Below, piece by piece: positions 1 to 7,247 of a DNA stretch of 11,133 nt; position 1 is the stretch's first letter; each line of letters starts with the position of its first letter. Under the pieces are notes generated by a model. That model was given only the letters and a program-made list of their open reading frames with translations. It was not told the origin of the DNA and ran no database searches. Source of the DNA: Bacteroidales bacterium (lineage in GTDB: Bacteria; Bacteroidota; Bacteroidia; Bacteroidales; PUMT01); the NCBI GenBank assembly GCA_007132365.1, contig SLOS01000118.1, positions 1 to 11,133 on the forward strand, written 5' to 3'. Made by a program: the position numbers and the translations under genes.

Positions 1-883
1 CAGCAACCGCATTCTCAACATTGAACCGCCCCGGAACACCAAGTTTGAGATCATAAAACCTTCCGGCAGGGCTGACAAGATCAAATACCGGAAGTCCGCC
101 ACCAGATATTCTTATGTTTGCGGCAAAAAATTCCGCCCTCCCATCCAGTCCGTAATTTACAAGCCTGGCATCTTTATTGATTCCCGCTTCAATCTTCAGC
201 TCATCTTTACTGATAATAGTACCCCCGGCTTTAACCTGACCGGCAAAAGCATGATAGCCCCTTGCCATCCCGTCATAGTCTCCGTAAACATCAAGATGGT
301 CAGGATCCATTGAAGTTATAACAGCGATATGGGGACGGAGTTGCAAAAAGGACCTGTCATATTCATCTGCTTCAACAATAAAAAGATCACTTCCTTCTGA
401 AACCAGCAAATTACTGTTATAGTTTTTAGCTACACCTCCAAGGAAAGCATTGCACCCGGGCGGGGATTGCATAAGCAGATGAGCAATCAGAGTGCATACG
501 GAGGTTTTGCCATGTGTCCCTGCCACTGCAATTCCTTTGCTTTCATTTACCAGGTCGCCAAGCAGTTTAGCCCTTTTTACTACATTATATCCGTTGGATA
601 TGAAATACTGCATTATTCTGTTCTTTCCGGGTATCGCCGGGGTATAGACAACCAGGATATTCTCCTTTGAGCTCTTATCAGTGTAACAGGCTGGAATTGA
701 TTTTTCATCGTCACTGAAGGATATATCTATCCCCTCCTCCATAAGTTTGTCCGTCAGTCTTGTACGTGTCAGGTCATATCCCGCAACCCTTTTTCCGGAT
801 ATGTTAAAATACCTGGCAAGGGCCGACATCCCTATGCCTCCCGCACCTATGAAATAGACCATATTTATCTTGTCACTGTTCAA
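1..883 (-). CDS. murC: UDP-N-acetylmuramate--L-alanine ligase MurC, 3' end cut off by window edge
   Basis: MurC is the cytoplasmic ATP-dependent ligase that adds L-alanine to UDP-MurNAc, the first amino acid of the peptidoglycan stem. I translated 294 codons before the left edge. The N-terminal Rossmann motif FIGAGGIGMSALARYF is at residues 11-26, the ATP P-loop AGTHGKTS at 121-128, EADEYDRSF at 171-179 and the central-domain DPDHLDVYGDY at 193-203. The last visible residues, GRFNVENAVA, are the start of the motif leading to the C-terminal domain; about 160 residues are missing. I chose the TTG at 883, which overlaps the murG stop (TTGA), because it yields the short leader MNSDKINM before VYFIG, as I recall for Bacteroides MurC. 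The ATG at 862 is the alternative and would leave a 17-base gap after murG. Family assignment is very secure; the start is uncertain. Confidence 0.95.
   Translation of the reverse strand, partial: MNSDKINMVYFIGAGGIGMSALARYFNISGKRVAGYDLTRTRLTDKLMEEGIDISFSDDEKSIPACYTDKSSKENILVVYTPAIPGKNRIMQYFISNGYNVVKRAKLLGDLVNESKGIAVAGTHGKTSVCTLIAHLLMQSPPGCNAFLGGVAKNYNSNLLVSEGSDLFIVEADEYDRSFLQLRPHIAVITSMDPDHLDVYGDYDGMARGYHAFAGQVKAGGTIISKDELKIEAGINKDARLVNYGLDGRAEFFAANIRISGGGLPVFDLVSPAGRFYDLKLGVPGRFNVENAVA
880..883 (-). other. murG/murC stop-start overlap (TTGA)
   Basis: On the minus strand the murG stop TGA (882-880) shares two bases with an in-frame TTG for murC (883-881). This resembles the common ATGA coupling arrangement and would make murC translation depend on ribosomes terminating on murG. 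No Shine-Dalgarno-like AGG precedes it. If the ATG at 862 is the true start, this overlap has no function. Confidence 0.5.
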
Positions 884-1989
884 TCCCCGGTATGTTTAAT
901 CAGTTTAAAAATCTCATCAGCTATTTGTGAGGCAGAATCAGGCAAAGCCATTGCTGCAATATTTTCTTTCAGTTCGGCAAGCCGGTTGCTGTCATCTATC
1001 AGTTCAAGTGCTGCAGGGACAAGCCGGGTTGCGGCTAAATCATCCGCCACCAGGACAGCAGCGCTTCGCTCAACAAGGGCCCTGGCATTTTTTGTCTGGT
1101 GATCCTCTGCAACATTGGGTGAAGGAACAAGTATTGCAGGCTTTCCGGTAAGGCACAGCTCAGATATTGTGCCAGCTCCCGCCCTTGATATAACAAGGTC
1201 TGCAAGCGCATATGCCAGATCCATCCTTGAGATAAACTGATGTACATGTACCCTGTCATACCGGGTTTTTGCAATCAACTCCTGCGCAGCCCTGATTCCA
1301 AATCTGCCGGTTTGCCATATAAGCTCAATACCGCTATGTCTGATCTTTTCGATGTTTTCAGATATAGTCTTATTTATGCTGCCTGCTCCAAGGCTCCCAC
1401 CAAGTACCAGGATAATTTTTCTGTCTCCCTTAATGCCGAACCAGGATAAAGCCTCCTCACGGCTGGATGACAGATCAAAAAGATCGCGGCGGACAGGGTT
1501 GCCTGTAAGCACAATTTTTTCCGACGGAAAATATTTATCCATACCCTCATAAGCAACACATATCCGGGCAGCTTTTTTGGCAAGTAACCGGTTTGTTACC
1601 CCGGCATATGAATTCTGTTCCTGTATTAGTACAGGAACCCCTCTCGATGCGGCTGCCCTCACAACCGGTCCGCTTGCATAACCCCCAACACCGACAACAG
1701 CATCCGGTTTGAAATTATCAACTATTTTTCTTGCCTTTACCATACTTGCAAAAAGATTGAAAAAGAAAAGTAAATTCTTATAGCTTATTCTCCTTTGAAA
1801 ACCGGTAACGGGAAGCCCTATTATTGAATATCCTGCATCCGGCACACGATCCATCTCCATTTTATGCTTTGCTCCTACAAAAAGGATATTGATGTTTTTA
1901 TCCTTGTCCCTCAGGGCATCGGCAATGGCAATCGCAGGAAAAACATGTCCCCCTGTACCTCCTCCGCTGATTATTATATTACTCCTCAT
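880..1989 (-). CDS. murG: UDP-GlcNAc:lipid I N-acetylglucosaminyltransferase MurG
   Basis: MurG is a GT-B fold (GT28) enzyme on the inner face of the cytoplasmic membrane that transfers GlcNAc from UDP-GlcNAc to lipid I, giving lipid II. From the chosen start it has 369 residues, normal for the family. Visible motifs are the N-terminal glycine loop GGGTGGH at 9-15, the lipid-acceptor loop GVGGYASGP at 99-107, QEQNSYAG at 123-130, GNPVR at 163-167, the second glycine loop GGSLGA at 197-202, and the UDP-GlcNAc pocket SRAGAGTISEL at 268-278 followed by EDHQTKNA at 295-302. The frame stays open up to a GTG at 2043, but that would overlap ftsW by 65 bases and add a non-homologous leader. The ATG at 1989 has an AGG eight bases upstream and starts just ahead of the first beta strand, so I prefer it. 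ATG at 1995 is also possible. Confidence 0.97.
   Translation of the reverse strand: MRSNIIISGGGTGGHVFPAIAIADALRDKDKNINILFVGAKHKMEMDRVPDAGYSIIGLPVTGFQRRISYKNLLFFFNLFASMVKARKIVDNFKPDAVVGVGGYASGPVVRAAASRGVPVLIQEQNSYAGVTNRLLAKKAARICVAYEGMDKYFPSEKIVLTGNPVRRDLFDLSSSREEALSWFGIKGDRKIILVLGGSLGAGSINKTISENIEKIRHSGIELIWQTGRFGIRAAQELIAKTRYDRVHVHQFISRMDLAYALADLVISRAGAGTISELCLTGKPAILVPSPNVAEDHQTKNARALVERSAAVLVADDLAATRLVPAALELIDDSNRLAELKENIAAMALPDSASQIADEIFKLIKHTGD
1979..1989 (-). other. ftsW/murG 11-base coding overlap
   Basis: The preferred murG ATG (1989-1987) lies inside the last codons of ftsW, whose TAA stop is 1981-1979. An AGGT at 2000-1997, within ftsW, is correctly placed as a weak ribosome binding site for murG. 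The overlap suggests translational coupling of FtsW, the septal glycosyltransferase, with MurG, the enzyme that makes its substrate. The coupling itself is inferred. Confidence 0.65.
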
Positions 1990-3151
1990 GATCATTACCT
2001 GCATCTTCATTTTCCGCCAAGGTGGCAGCTGTTTTCTGTACACCGTGACTTACACTTATTATTATTCCAAGAGCAATGCTTGTAAAAACCAGTGATGATC
2101 CTCCCATACTTACCAGGGGTAACGGCTGGCCTGTAACAGGCAGAAGGTTAACCACCACAGCCATATTTATCATAGCCTGTATCACAATGCTGAGCGTCAG
2201 CCCAATGGCAAGAAATGCAGGAAATGTTCTGGAACTTCGTTTAACTATAAGTCCCGCCCTGTAAAGCAGCCATAGATAGAAGAACATCATCACAAGTCCC
2301 CCGATGATCCCGTACTCCTCAATAATGATGGCATAAATAAAGTCCGAGTAGGGATGCGGCAGAAAATTCCTCTGGGAACTGTTGCCCGGACCCTTCCCAA
2401 CCAGTCCGCCCGTCGCTATGGCAATTTTTGACTGCTCCACCTGGTAATTTCCCTCTCCCGATTTAGTAACAAAACTCTCAATCCGGTTTCTCCACGTACC
2501 CAGTCTTCCTTCAGATTCACTGTAAAGAGCAACTGCAATAAAAACCGAAGTGAAAACCAACCCCGCACCAATAAGCAGTAGCAGATATCGCGGTCTTACC
2601 CTTCCTATAAACATCAGGACTATGCAGGTAGCAAAAAGTATAAGTGATGTAGAAAGGTTTGCCGGCATGATCAAACTGCAAACCAGCAGTACGGGAATTA
2701 GCATCTTCACAAAAGAATCCCTGGTATCCTTAACATCATTCTGGTTCCGCGAAAGCAGTCTTGCAAGGTACATTATCAATGACAGTTTGGCAAAATCACT
2801 TGTCTGGATCGTAAATCCCAGTCCCGGCAATGTCAGCCACCTTGATGCCTGATTTATGGTAGTACCCATAATAAGGGTTAAGGCAAGAAGAATCAGCGAA
2901 GAAAATAAAAAGAGCTGGGAAAGTCTTGAATAGAATTTATAGGGCACCATATGGGTTATGAAGATGATTGCAAGCCCAATCATCATAATGGAAGAGTGTT
3001 TCAGAATATAATAGGCCGTATTGCCGCCCTGGTACCTGTATGCAAGGGTTCCTGTGGAGCTGTAAACCGCAAGCAGGGAGACAATCGAAAGGAATATTAC
3101 CACCGCCCATATTACCTTATCACCCTTAAGATATCTGAATACTCCTGTCAT
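1979..3151 (-). CDS. ftsW: Septal peptidoglycan glycosyltransferase FtsW (SEDS family)
   Basis: FtsW is the polytopic SEDS protein that polymerises lipid II at the division septum together with its partner transpeptidase FtsI, encoded four genes upstream. The 390-residue product is almost entirely hydrophobic helices, consistent with about ten membrane segments. Recognisable motifs are NQASRWL at 100-106 (family N-x-A-x-R-W), the following QTSDFAKLSL at 116-125, and PHPYSDFIYA at 265-274, whose aspartate (about D270) matches the catalytic aspartate proposed for SEDS enzymes. The C-terminal signature TGQPLPLVSMGGSS is at 340-353. Where many phyla have PDLGT, this protein has PANLSTS at 163-169. 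A TTG at 3154 precedes the ATG at 3151; I use the ATG. The gene starts 11 bases after the murD stop and ends inside murG. Context and motifs favour FtsW over its paralogue RodA. Confidence 0.95.
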   Translation of the reverse strand: MTGVFRYLKGDKVIWAVVIFLSIVSLLAVYSSTGTLAYRYQGGNTAYYILKHSSIMMIGLAIIFITHMVPYKFYSRLSQLFLFSSLILLALTLIMGTTINQASRWLTLPGLGFTIQTSDFAKLSLIMYLARLLSRNQNDVKDTRDSFVKMLIPVLLVCSLIMPANLSTSLILFATCIVLMFIGRVRPRYLLLLIGAGLVFTSVFIAVALYSESEGRLGTWRNRIESFVTKSGEGNYQVEQSKIAIATGGLVGKGPGNSSQRNFLPHPYSDFIYAIIIEEYGIIGGLVMMFFYLWLLYRAGLIVKRSSRTFPAFLAIGLTLSIVIQAMINMAVVVNLLPVTGQPLPLVSMGGSSLVFTSIALGIIISVSHGVQKTAATLAENEDAGNDHEE

Positions 3152-3162
3152 CAATCAGTCTT

Positions 3163-4500
3163 TTAAAGATTCTTTACACAGCTTTTAAATTGCCGGCCTC
3201 TGTCCTCGTAATTTTCAAACAGATCAAAACTGGCGCACGCAGGTGACAGAAGAACTGAATCACCGTTTTTTGCAAGGTAATAGGCAGATCTGACTGCCTC
3301 CTGCATGGATGATGTCTCCACAACGGTCTTCACGACACCTTTAAAAGTCTCTGCCAGTTTTGTATTATCCTTTCCAAGACAGACAATGGCACGCACTTTT
3401 TCACGCACCAGTTCGGTCAGCTCCGAGTAGTCATTACCCTTGTCAATTCCACCGGCTATCCACACAACCTTCCTGTTCATACTCTCCAGGGCATACCATG
3501 AAGAGTTGACATTTGTGGCCTTGGAATCGTTTATAAATTCAATGCCATGAATTTTCAGCACAGGTTCAAGCCTGTGCTCGATACCCTGGAAATCCGAAAG
3601 GCTTTCCCTTATTACCTCCTTCCTGATACGAAGCAGCTGACCGGCTATTCCTGCAGCCATTGAATTATAAACATTATGCCTGCCTTTTAATGATAATTCA
3701 TCCAGTGTCATATCTGTTTTATTGGTTTGTGTTGCTATGATTATCTTATTATTTTCAATATATGCTCCCTGCTGAGCGACAGGTTCCAGTGAAAATGAAA
3801 ACAATGAAGCACTAATATCTCTTTTTGCCATTTCCCCGGCAATTGTCAAGTCGTCGCTGCACCAGATAAATGCATCCTCCTTCCCCATGTTTTCAGCTAT
3901 TCTGAATTTTGCATTTATATAATTCCGGATATCATTATTGTACCGATCCAGATGGTCAGCTGTGATGTTTAATAAAATTGCCACTTCAGGCTTAAAACTT
4001 ACTATGCCTTCGAGCTGGAAACTGCTCAGCTCAAGACTGTAATAATCATAATCATGCTCAGCCACCATCCTTGCAAAGCTTGTCCCTACATTCCCGGCCA
4101 GACCGGCATTAAGTCCCCCCTTTTTCATCATATGGTAAATGAGAGAACTGGTGGTGGTTTTACCATTACTTCCTGTTACACAGACTTTAGTGGCAGAAGT
4201 AAACCTGGATGCAAATTCAACCTCAGATATTACAGGAATCCCCTTTTCTTTCGCTCTACGCACAACAGGAGCTGAATCAGGGATTCCGGGACTCTTGATC
4301 ACTTCATCAGCACCGTCAAATAACTTTCTTCCATGTTTCCCTTCCTCCCATTCAATCGCATACTGGCTGAGCAACTCCCTGAAAGCCGGCTTCAATTCTC
4401 CTGCATCCGATAAAAAGGGAGCAAATCCCTTTTTCTTCGCAAGCACTGCAGCACCTGTTCCACTCTCTCCGCCACCTAGTATGATAATTCTCCGGCTCAT
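3163..4500 (-). CDS. murD: UDP-N-acetylmuramoyl-L-alanine--D-glutamate ligase MurD
   Basis: MurD adds D-glutamate to UDP-MurNAc-L-Ala in the cytoplasm, using ATP. The 445-residue length is typical. The N-terminal uridine-binding Rossmann domain begins IIILGGGESGTGAAVLAKKKG. The ATP loop TGSNGKTTT is at about 109-117 and the lysine of YINAK (about K198) fits the carbamylated lysine of the family. GRHNVYN is at 273-279, HRLE at 309-312 and NDSKATN at 324-330. The C-terminal signature SPACASFDLFENYEDRGRQF is at about 419-438. The open frame extends to a TTG at 4506, but the ATG at 4500 gives the expected MSRR leader and has an AGG seven bases upstream (4510-4508), so it is the better start. It lies 15 bases after the mraY stop and 11 bases before ftsW. 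I see no oddities in the protein. Confidence 0.97.
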   Translation of the reverse strand: MSRRIIILGGGESGTGAAVLAKKKGFAPFLSDAGELKPAFRELLSQYAIEWEEGKHGRKLFDGADEVIKSPGIPDSAPVVRRAKEKGIPVISEVEFASRFTSATKVCVTGSNGKTTTSSLIYHMMKKGGLNAGLAGNVGTSFARMVAEHDYDYYSLELSSFQLEGIVSFKPEVAILLNITADHLDRYNNDIRNYINAKFRIAENMGKEDAFIWCSDDLTIAGEMAKRDISASLFSFSLEPVAQQGAYIENNKIIIATQTNKTDMTLDELSLKGRHNVYNSMAAGIAGQLLRIRKEVIRESLSDFQGIEHRLEPVLKIHGIEFINDSKATNVNSSWYALESMNRKVVWIAGGIDKGNDYSELTELVREKVRAIVCLGKDNTKLAETFKGVVKTVVETSSMQEAVRSAYYLAKNGDSVLLSPACASFDLFENYEDRGRQFKSCVKNL

Positions 4501-4515
4501 ATCCAAACCTGCTTA

Positions 4516-5766
4516 TTACCTTATTTTAAGAGTCACGACCGAAATCACCGCCAGCAATATCCCCACAATAAGGAACCTGGTAACGATTTTGGGTTCCTGG
4601 TAGCCCTGAAGCTGGTAATGATGATGCAAAGGAGCCATCCTGAAAACCCGGCGCCCCTCACCGTACTTCTTCCTGGTATATTTGAAATAACTGACCTGTA
4701 TCATAACTGACAGACTCTCAACGAAAAATATCCCACACATCACCGGTATCAAAAGCTCCTTGCGGATTAATATCGCGAATACAGCAATAATTCCCCCCAG
4801 TGAGAGACTGCCTGTATCGCCCATAAAAACCTGGGCAGGGTATGAATTGTACCACATAAACCCAATGGTTGCACCGATAAAGGCTGCCATAAATATTACA
4901 AGTTCTCCGGTGTATGGTATGTACATAATATTCAAATAGTCGGAATAAATAATATTACCTGAGAGATAGGCCAGTATTCCAAGGGTCGTACCTATTATTG
5001 CGGATAGTCCGGTAGCAAGCCCGTCAAGACCGTCTGTCATATTGGCGCTGTTCGAAACAGCTGTAACAATGAGGATTATTGCAGGAATGAATACTATCCA
5101 GCTCCATTTGGTTGCCTTATCACCTAAAAACCAGAGCAGGTTGGCATAATCAAATTCGTTTCCCTTCAGAAACGGAATGGTCGTCTTGGTATTCTTTTCA
5201 TCAATGGTTACATAAACCTCCACCTGACCCGTAATATCATCATTATAATTAATCTGCATCTTGGGTTCGCCATTGGCCAGCATTACCCTTTCGCGCACAA
5301 AAATATCCTCGCTGAAAAGCATGGAAACACCCACAATAAGTCCGACCACTACCTGTCCCAGCACTTTCAGCCAGCCGCTGAGGCCTTTTTTGTCCTTCTT
5401 GAAAACCTTGATATAGTCATCAGCAAATCCCACCATTCCAAGCCATACTGTTGTTACCAGCATCAGAACTATATATATATTTTTCAGATCCCCCAAAAGG
5501 AGAGTGGGAATAACTATCGAAATCAGAATTATCAAACCTCCCATGGTAGGTGTACCCTTTTTCTGGTTCTGTCCCTCAATTCCCAGATCGCGCACGGTCT
5601 CTCCTATCTGCTTTCTTTCCAGGACATTTATTATTCGTTTTCCGAAAATCAGGGATATTATCAACGAGAGAATTATTGCCGAGGATGCCCGGAAGGAAAT
5701 AAAATAAAACATTCCTGCACCCGGGAATTCTATGTCCTGCAACCAATCAAAAAGATAATAGAGCAT
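4516..5766 (-). CDS. mraY: Phospho-N-acetylmuramoyl-pentapeptide transferase MraY
   Basis: MraY is the integral membrane enzyme that transfers phospho-MurNAc-pentapeptide from UDP to undecaprenyl phosphate, producing lipid I. Catalytic and binding motifs are intact: KKGTPTMGG at 69-77, FADDYIK at 114-120 with the Mg-associated D116-D117, NMTDGLDGLA at 242-251, FMGDTGSLSLGG at 314-325 with D317, and the HHH of MAPLHHHYQ at 381-383. At 416 residues it is about 55 longer than the 360-residue E. coli enzyme. The extra length is mainly a hydrophilic insertion at about 152-215 between the membrane segments at about 134-151 and 221-239, probably on the periplasmic side. I recall similar lengths in Bacteroides MraY, so it is likely lineage-typical. 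The ATG follows the murE stop after one base (TAAAATG), with an AGG four bases upstream, indicating strong coupling to murE. Confidence 0.97.
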   Translation of the reverse strand: MLYYLFDWLQDIEFPGAGMFYFISFRASSAIILSLIISLIFGKRIINVLERKQIGETVRDLGIEGQNQKKGTPTMGGLIILISIVIPTLLLGDLKNIYIVLMLVTTVWLGMVGFADDYIKVFKKDKKGLSGWLKVLGQVVVGLIVGVSMLFSEDIFVRERVMLANGEPKMQINYNDDITGQVEVYVTIDEKNTKTTIPFLKGNEFDYANLLWFLGDKATKWSWIVFIPAIILIVTAVSNSANMTDGLDGLATGLSAIIGTTLGILAYLSGNIIYSDYLNIMYIPYTGELVIFMAAFIGATIGFMWYNSYPAQVFMGDTGSLSLGGIIAVFAILIRKELLIPVMCGIFFVESLSVMIQVSYFKYTRKKYGEGRRVFRMAPLHHHYQLQGYQEPKIVTRFLIVGILLAVISVVTLKIR

Positions 5767-5767
5767 T

Positions 5768-7237
5768 TTACCTGGTATTTTGCATTACATTAAAAACCTC
5801 GCGGACTATCTCCCTGTCATCAAAATGATGCTTTACTCCAATGATCTCCTGGTAGGTCTCATGACCCTTACCGGCTACGAGAACGAAATCGCCTGGCCCG
5901 GCAATCATGCAGGCAGTCCTTATGGCCTCCTTCCTGTTGATGATACAGAGAACCCTGTCCCTGAAAGCCTTATCAACACCCCCAAGCATATCTTTGATAA
6001 TTGATTCAGGGTTTTCTGATCTGGGGTTATCAGAAGTAAGTATGAGCTTATCGCTTTTTTCTGATGCTATCTTTGCCATAACCGGCCTCTTGCCCCTGTC
6101 ACGATCTCCTCCAGCTCCTGCAACAGTAATAAGCCGGGAGCCACGGCCTGACACCTGTCTTATAGCTTCAATAACATTTTCAAGCGCATCCGGTGTATGA
6201 GCATAATCAACAATAGCAGTTACACCTTCTGGCGACCTTATGGTCTCAAAACGTCCTTCCACCGGGGTCAAAGCACTCAGAATCCTAAGTGCCTCACCCT
6301 CTTCGGCTCCAAGGAGTTTGCCAGCTGCAAAAACCGCAAGTAAATTTGAGGCGTTGAAGGCACCTATGAAATTTATCCACAATTCCCTGCCATTGATATT
6401 CAGGAGCATCCCGTTCGGATGCCTTTCAATAATGCTGCCCCTGAAATCGGCCATTGACTTCAAGGCATAGGTACTTACCCCGGCCCTGGTATTCTGAACC
6501 ATAAAATCTGCATTACGGTCATCTTTGTTAACAAGGGCAAACGCATCATTTCCAAGCTCATCAAAAAATTGTTTTTTGACTCTCAGATATTCATCATATG
6601 ATTTATGGTAGTCCAGATGGTCATGACTGATATTCGTAAATATTCCTCCTGCAAAAGAGAGTCCGCCAATACGCTGCTGATCTATCGCGTGACTGCTAAC
6701 TTCAATAAAGCAGTATTCACAACCATCCTGAACCATTTCATAAAGCAGCCGGTTTATTGTCAGCGGATCAGGAGTGGTATGGGTTGCCGGCAATTTCCTG
6801 TCATTGACAAAATAACTGATTGTTGATATCAACCCTGATTTTCGGCCCAATCCCCTGAAAAGCCTGTAAAGAAGGGTGGCAGTCGTTGTCTTTCCGTTTG
6901 TTCCTGTAATGCCTGTAAGTTTGAGCTTACTTGAAGGATGGCCCCAGAAGGCCGAAGCAACCATTCCTAAAAACCGGGAACTGTCTCTGACTCTTATATA
7001 ACTTACATTATTACTTATATTGTCGGGAAGTATTTCGCATACCACAGCCACTGCTCCATCCGATACAGCAGAATCAATAAACTCATGCCCGTCATTAGCT
7101 GTTCCCCGTATAGCAATAAACATACTTCCCGGAGAGATTTTACGTGAATCAGATTCCAGATTCACCACCTCTATTCCGGGATCGCCGAGAACCTCCTCAT
7201 GATCAATACCCTTCAATAATGTGTTCAGCTTATGCAC
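5768..7237 (-). CDS. murE: UDP-MurNAc-L-Ala-D-Glu--meso-diaminopimelate ligase MurE
   Basis: MurE adds the third stem-peptide residue to UDP-MurNAc-L-Ala-D-Glu in the cytoplasm. The 489-residue protein has the N-terminal substrate motif SDSRKISPGSMFIAIRG at about 29-45, the ATP loop TGTNGKTTT at 111-119, HTTPDP at 153-158 and SSHAIDQQR at 181-189. A lysine at about 221 (YLRVKKQFF) fits the carbamylated position, and VDYAHTPDALEN lies at 343-354. The DNPRSE at 403-408 is the decisive specificity motif: DNPR is known to bind meso-diaminopimelate, whereas lysine-adding enzymes differ at the arginine. The peptidoglycan is therefore probably of the mDAP type. The start codon is GTG at 7237, supported by AAGGG at 7249-7245, seven bases upstream, and by the absence of any other upstream start in frame. 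It lies 10 bases after ftsI. No murF follows, unlike in E. coli. Confidence 0.97.
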   Translation of the reverse strand: MHKLNTLLKGIDHEEVLGDPGIEVVNLESDSRKISPGSMFIAIRGTANDGHEFIDSAVSDGAVAVVCEILPDNISNNVSYIRVRDSSRFLGMVASAFWGHPSSKLKLTGITGTNGKTTTATLLYRLFRGLGRKSGLISTISYFVNDRKLPATHTTPDPLTINRLLYEMVQDGCEYCFIEVSSHAIDQQRIGGLSFAGGIFTNISHDHLDYHKSYDEYLRVKKQFFDELGNDAFALVNKDDRNADFMVQNTRAGVSTYALKSMADFRGSIIERHPNGMLLNINGRELWINFIGAFNASNLLAVFAAGKLLGAEEGEALRILSALTPVEGRFETIRSPEGVTAIVDYAHTPDALENVIEAIRQVSGRGSRLITVAGAGGDRDRGKRPVMAKIASEKSDKLILTSDNPRSENPESIIKDMLGGVDKAFRDRVLCIINRKEAIRTACMIAGPGDFVLVAGKGHETYQEIIGVKHHFDDREIVREVFNVMQNTR

Positions 7238-7247
7238 GGTTAAACCC

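Noticed and set aside
467..670. Plus-strand open frame of 67 codons near the left edge
   Set aside because: Antisense to murC, which translates without interruption with P-loop and Rossmann motifs through this stretch.
1990..2043. N-terminal extension of MurG to a GTG at 2043
   Set aside because: It would overlap ftsW by 65 bases and add a leader not seen in the family. The ATG at 1989 fits the first beta strand and has a suitably spaced AGG.
2550..2852. Plus-strand open frame of 100 codons
   Set aside because: Fully antisense to the membrane-helix codons of ftsW; the composition reflects that strand rather than a gene.
4501..4506. TTG start for murD two codons upstream of the ATG
   Set aside because: The ATG at 4500 is the stronger codon, sits seven bases from an AGG and gives the expected N-terminus.
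4139..4603. Plus-strand open frame of 154 codons
   Set aside because: It lies antisense to the murD 5' region and the mraY 3' end, both of which carry complete family motifs. Its translation has no recognisable domain.
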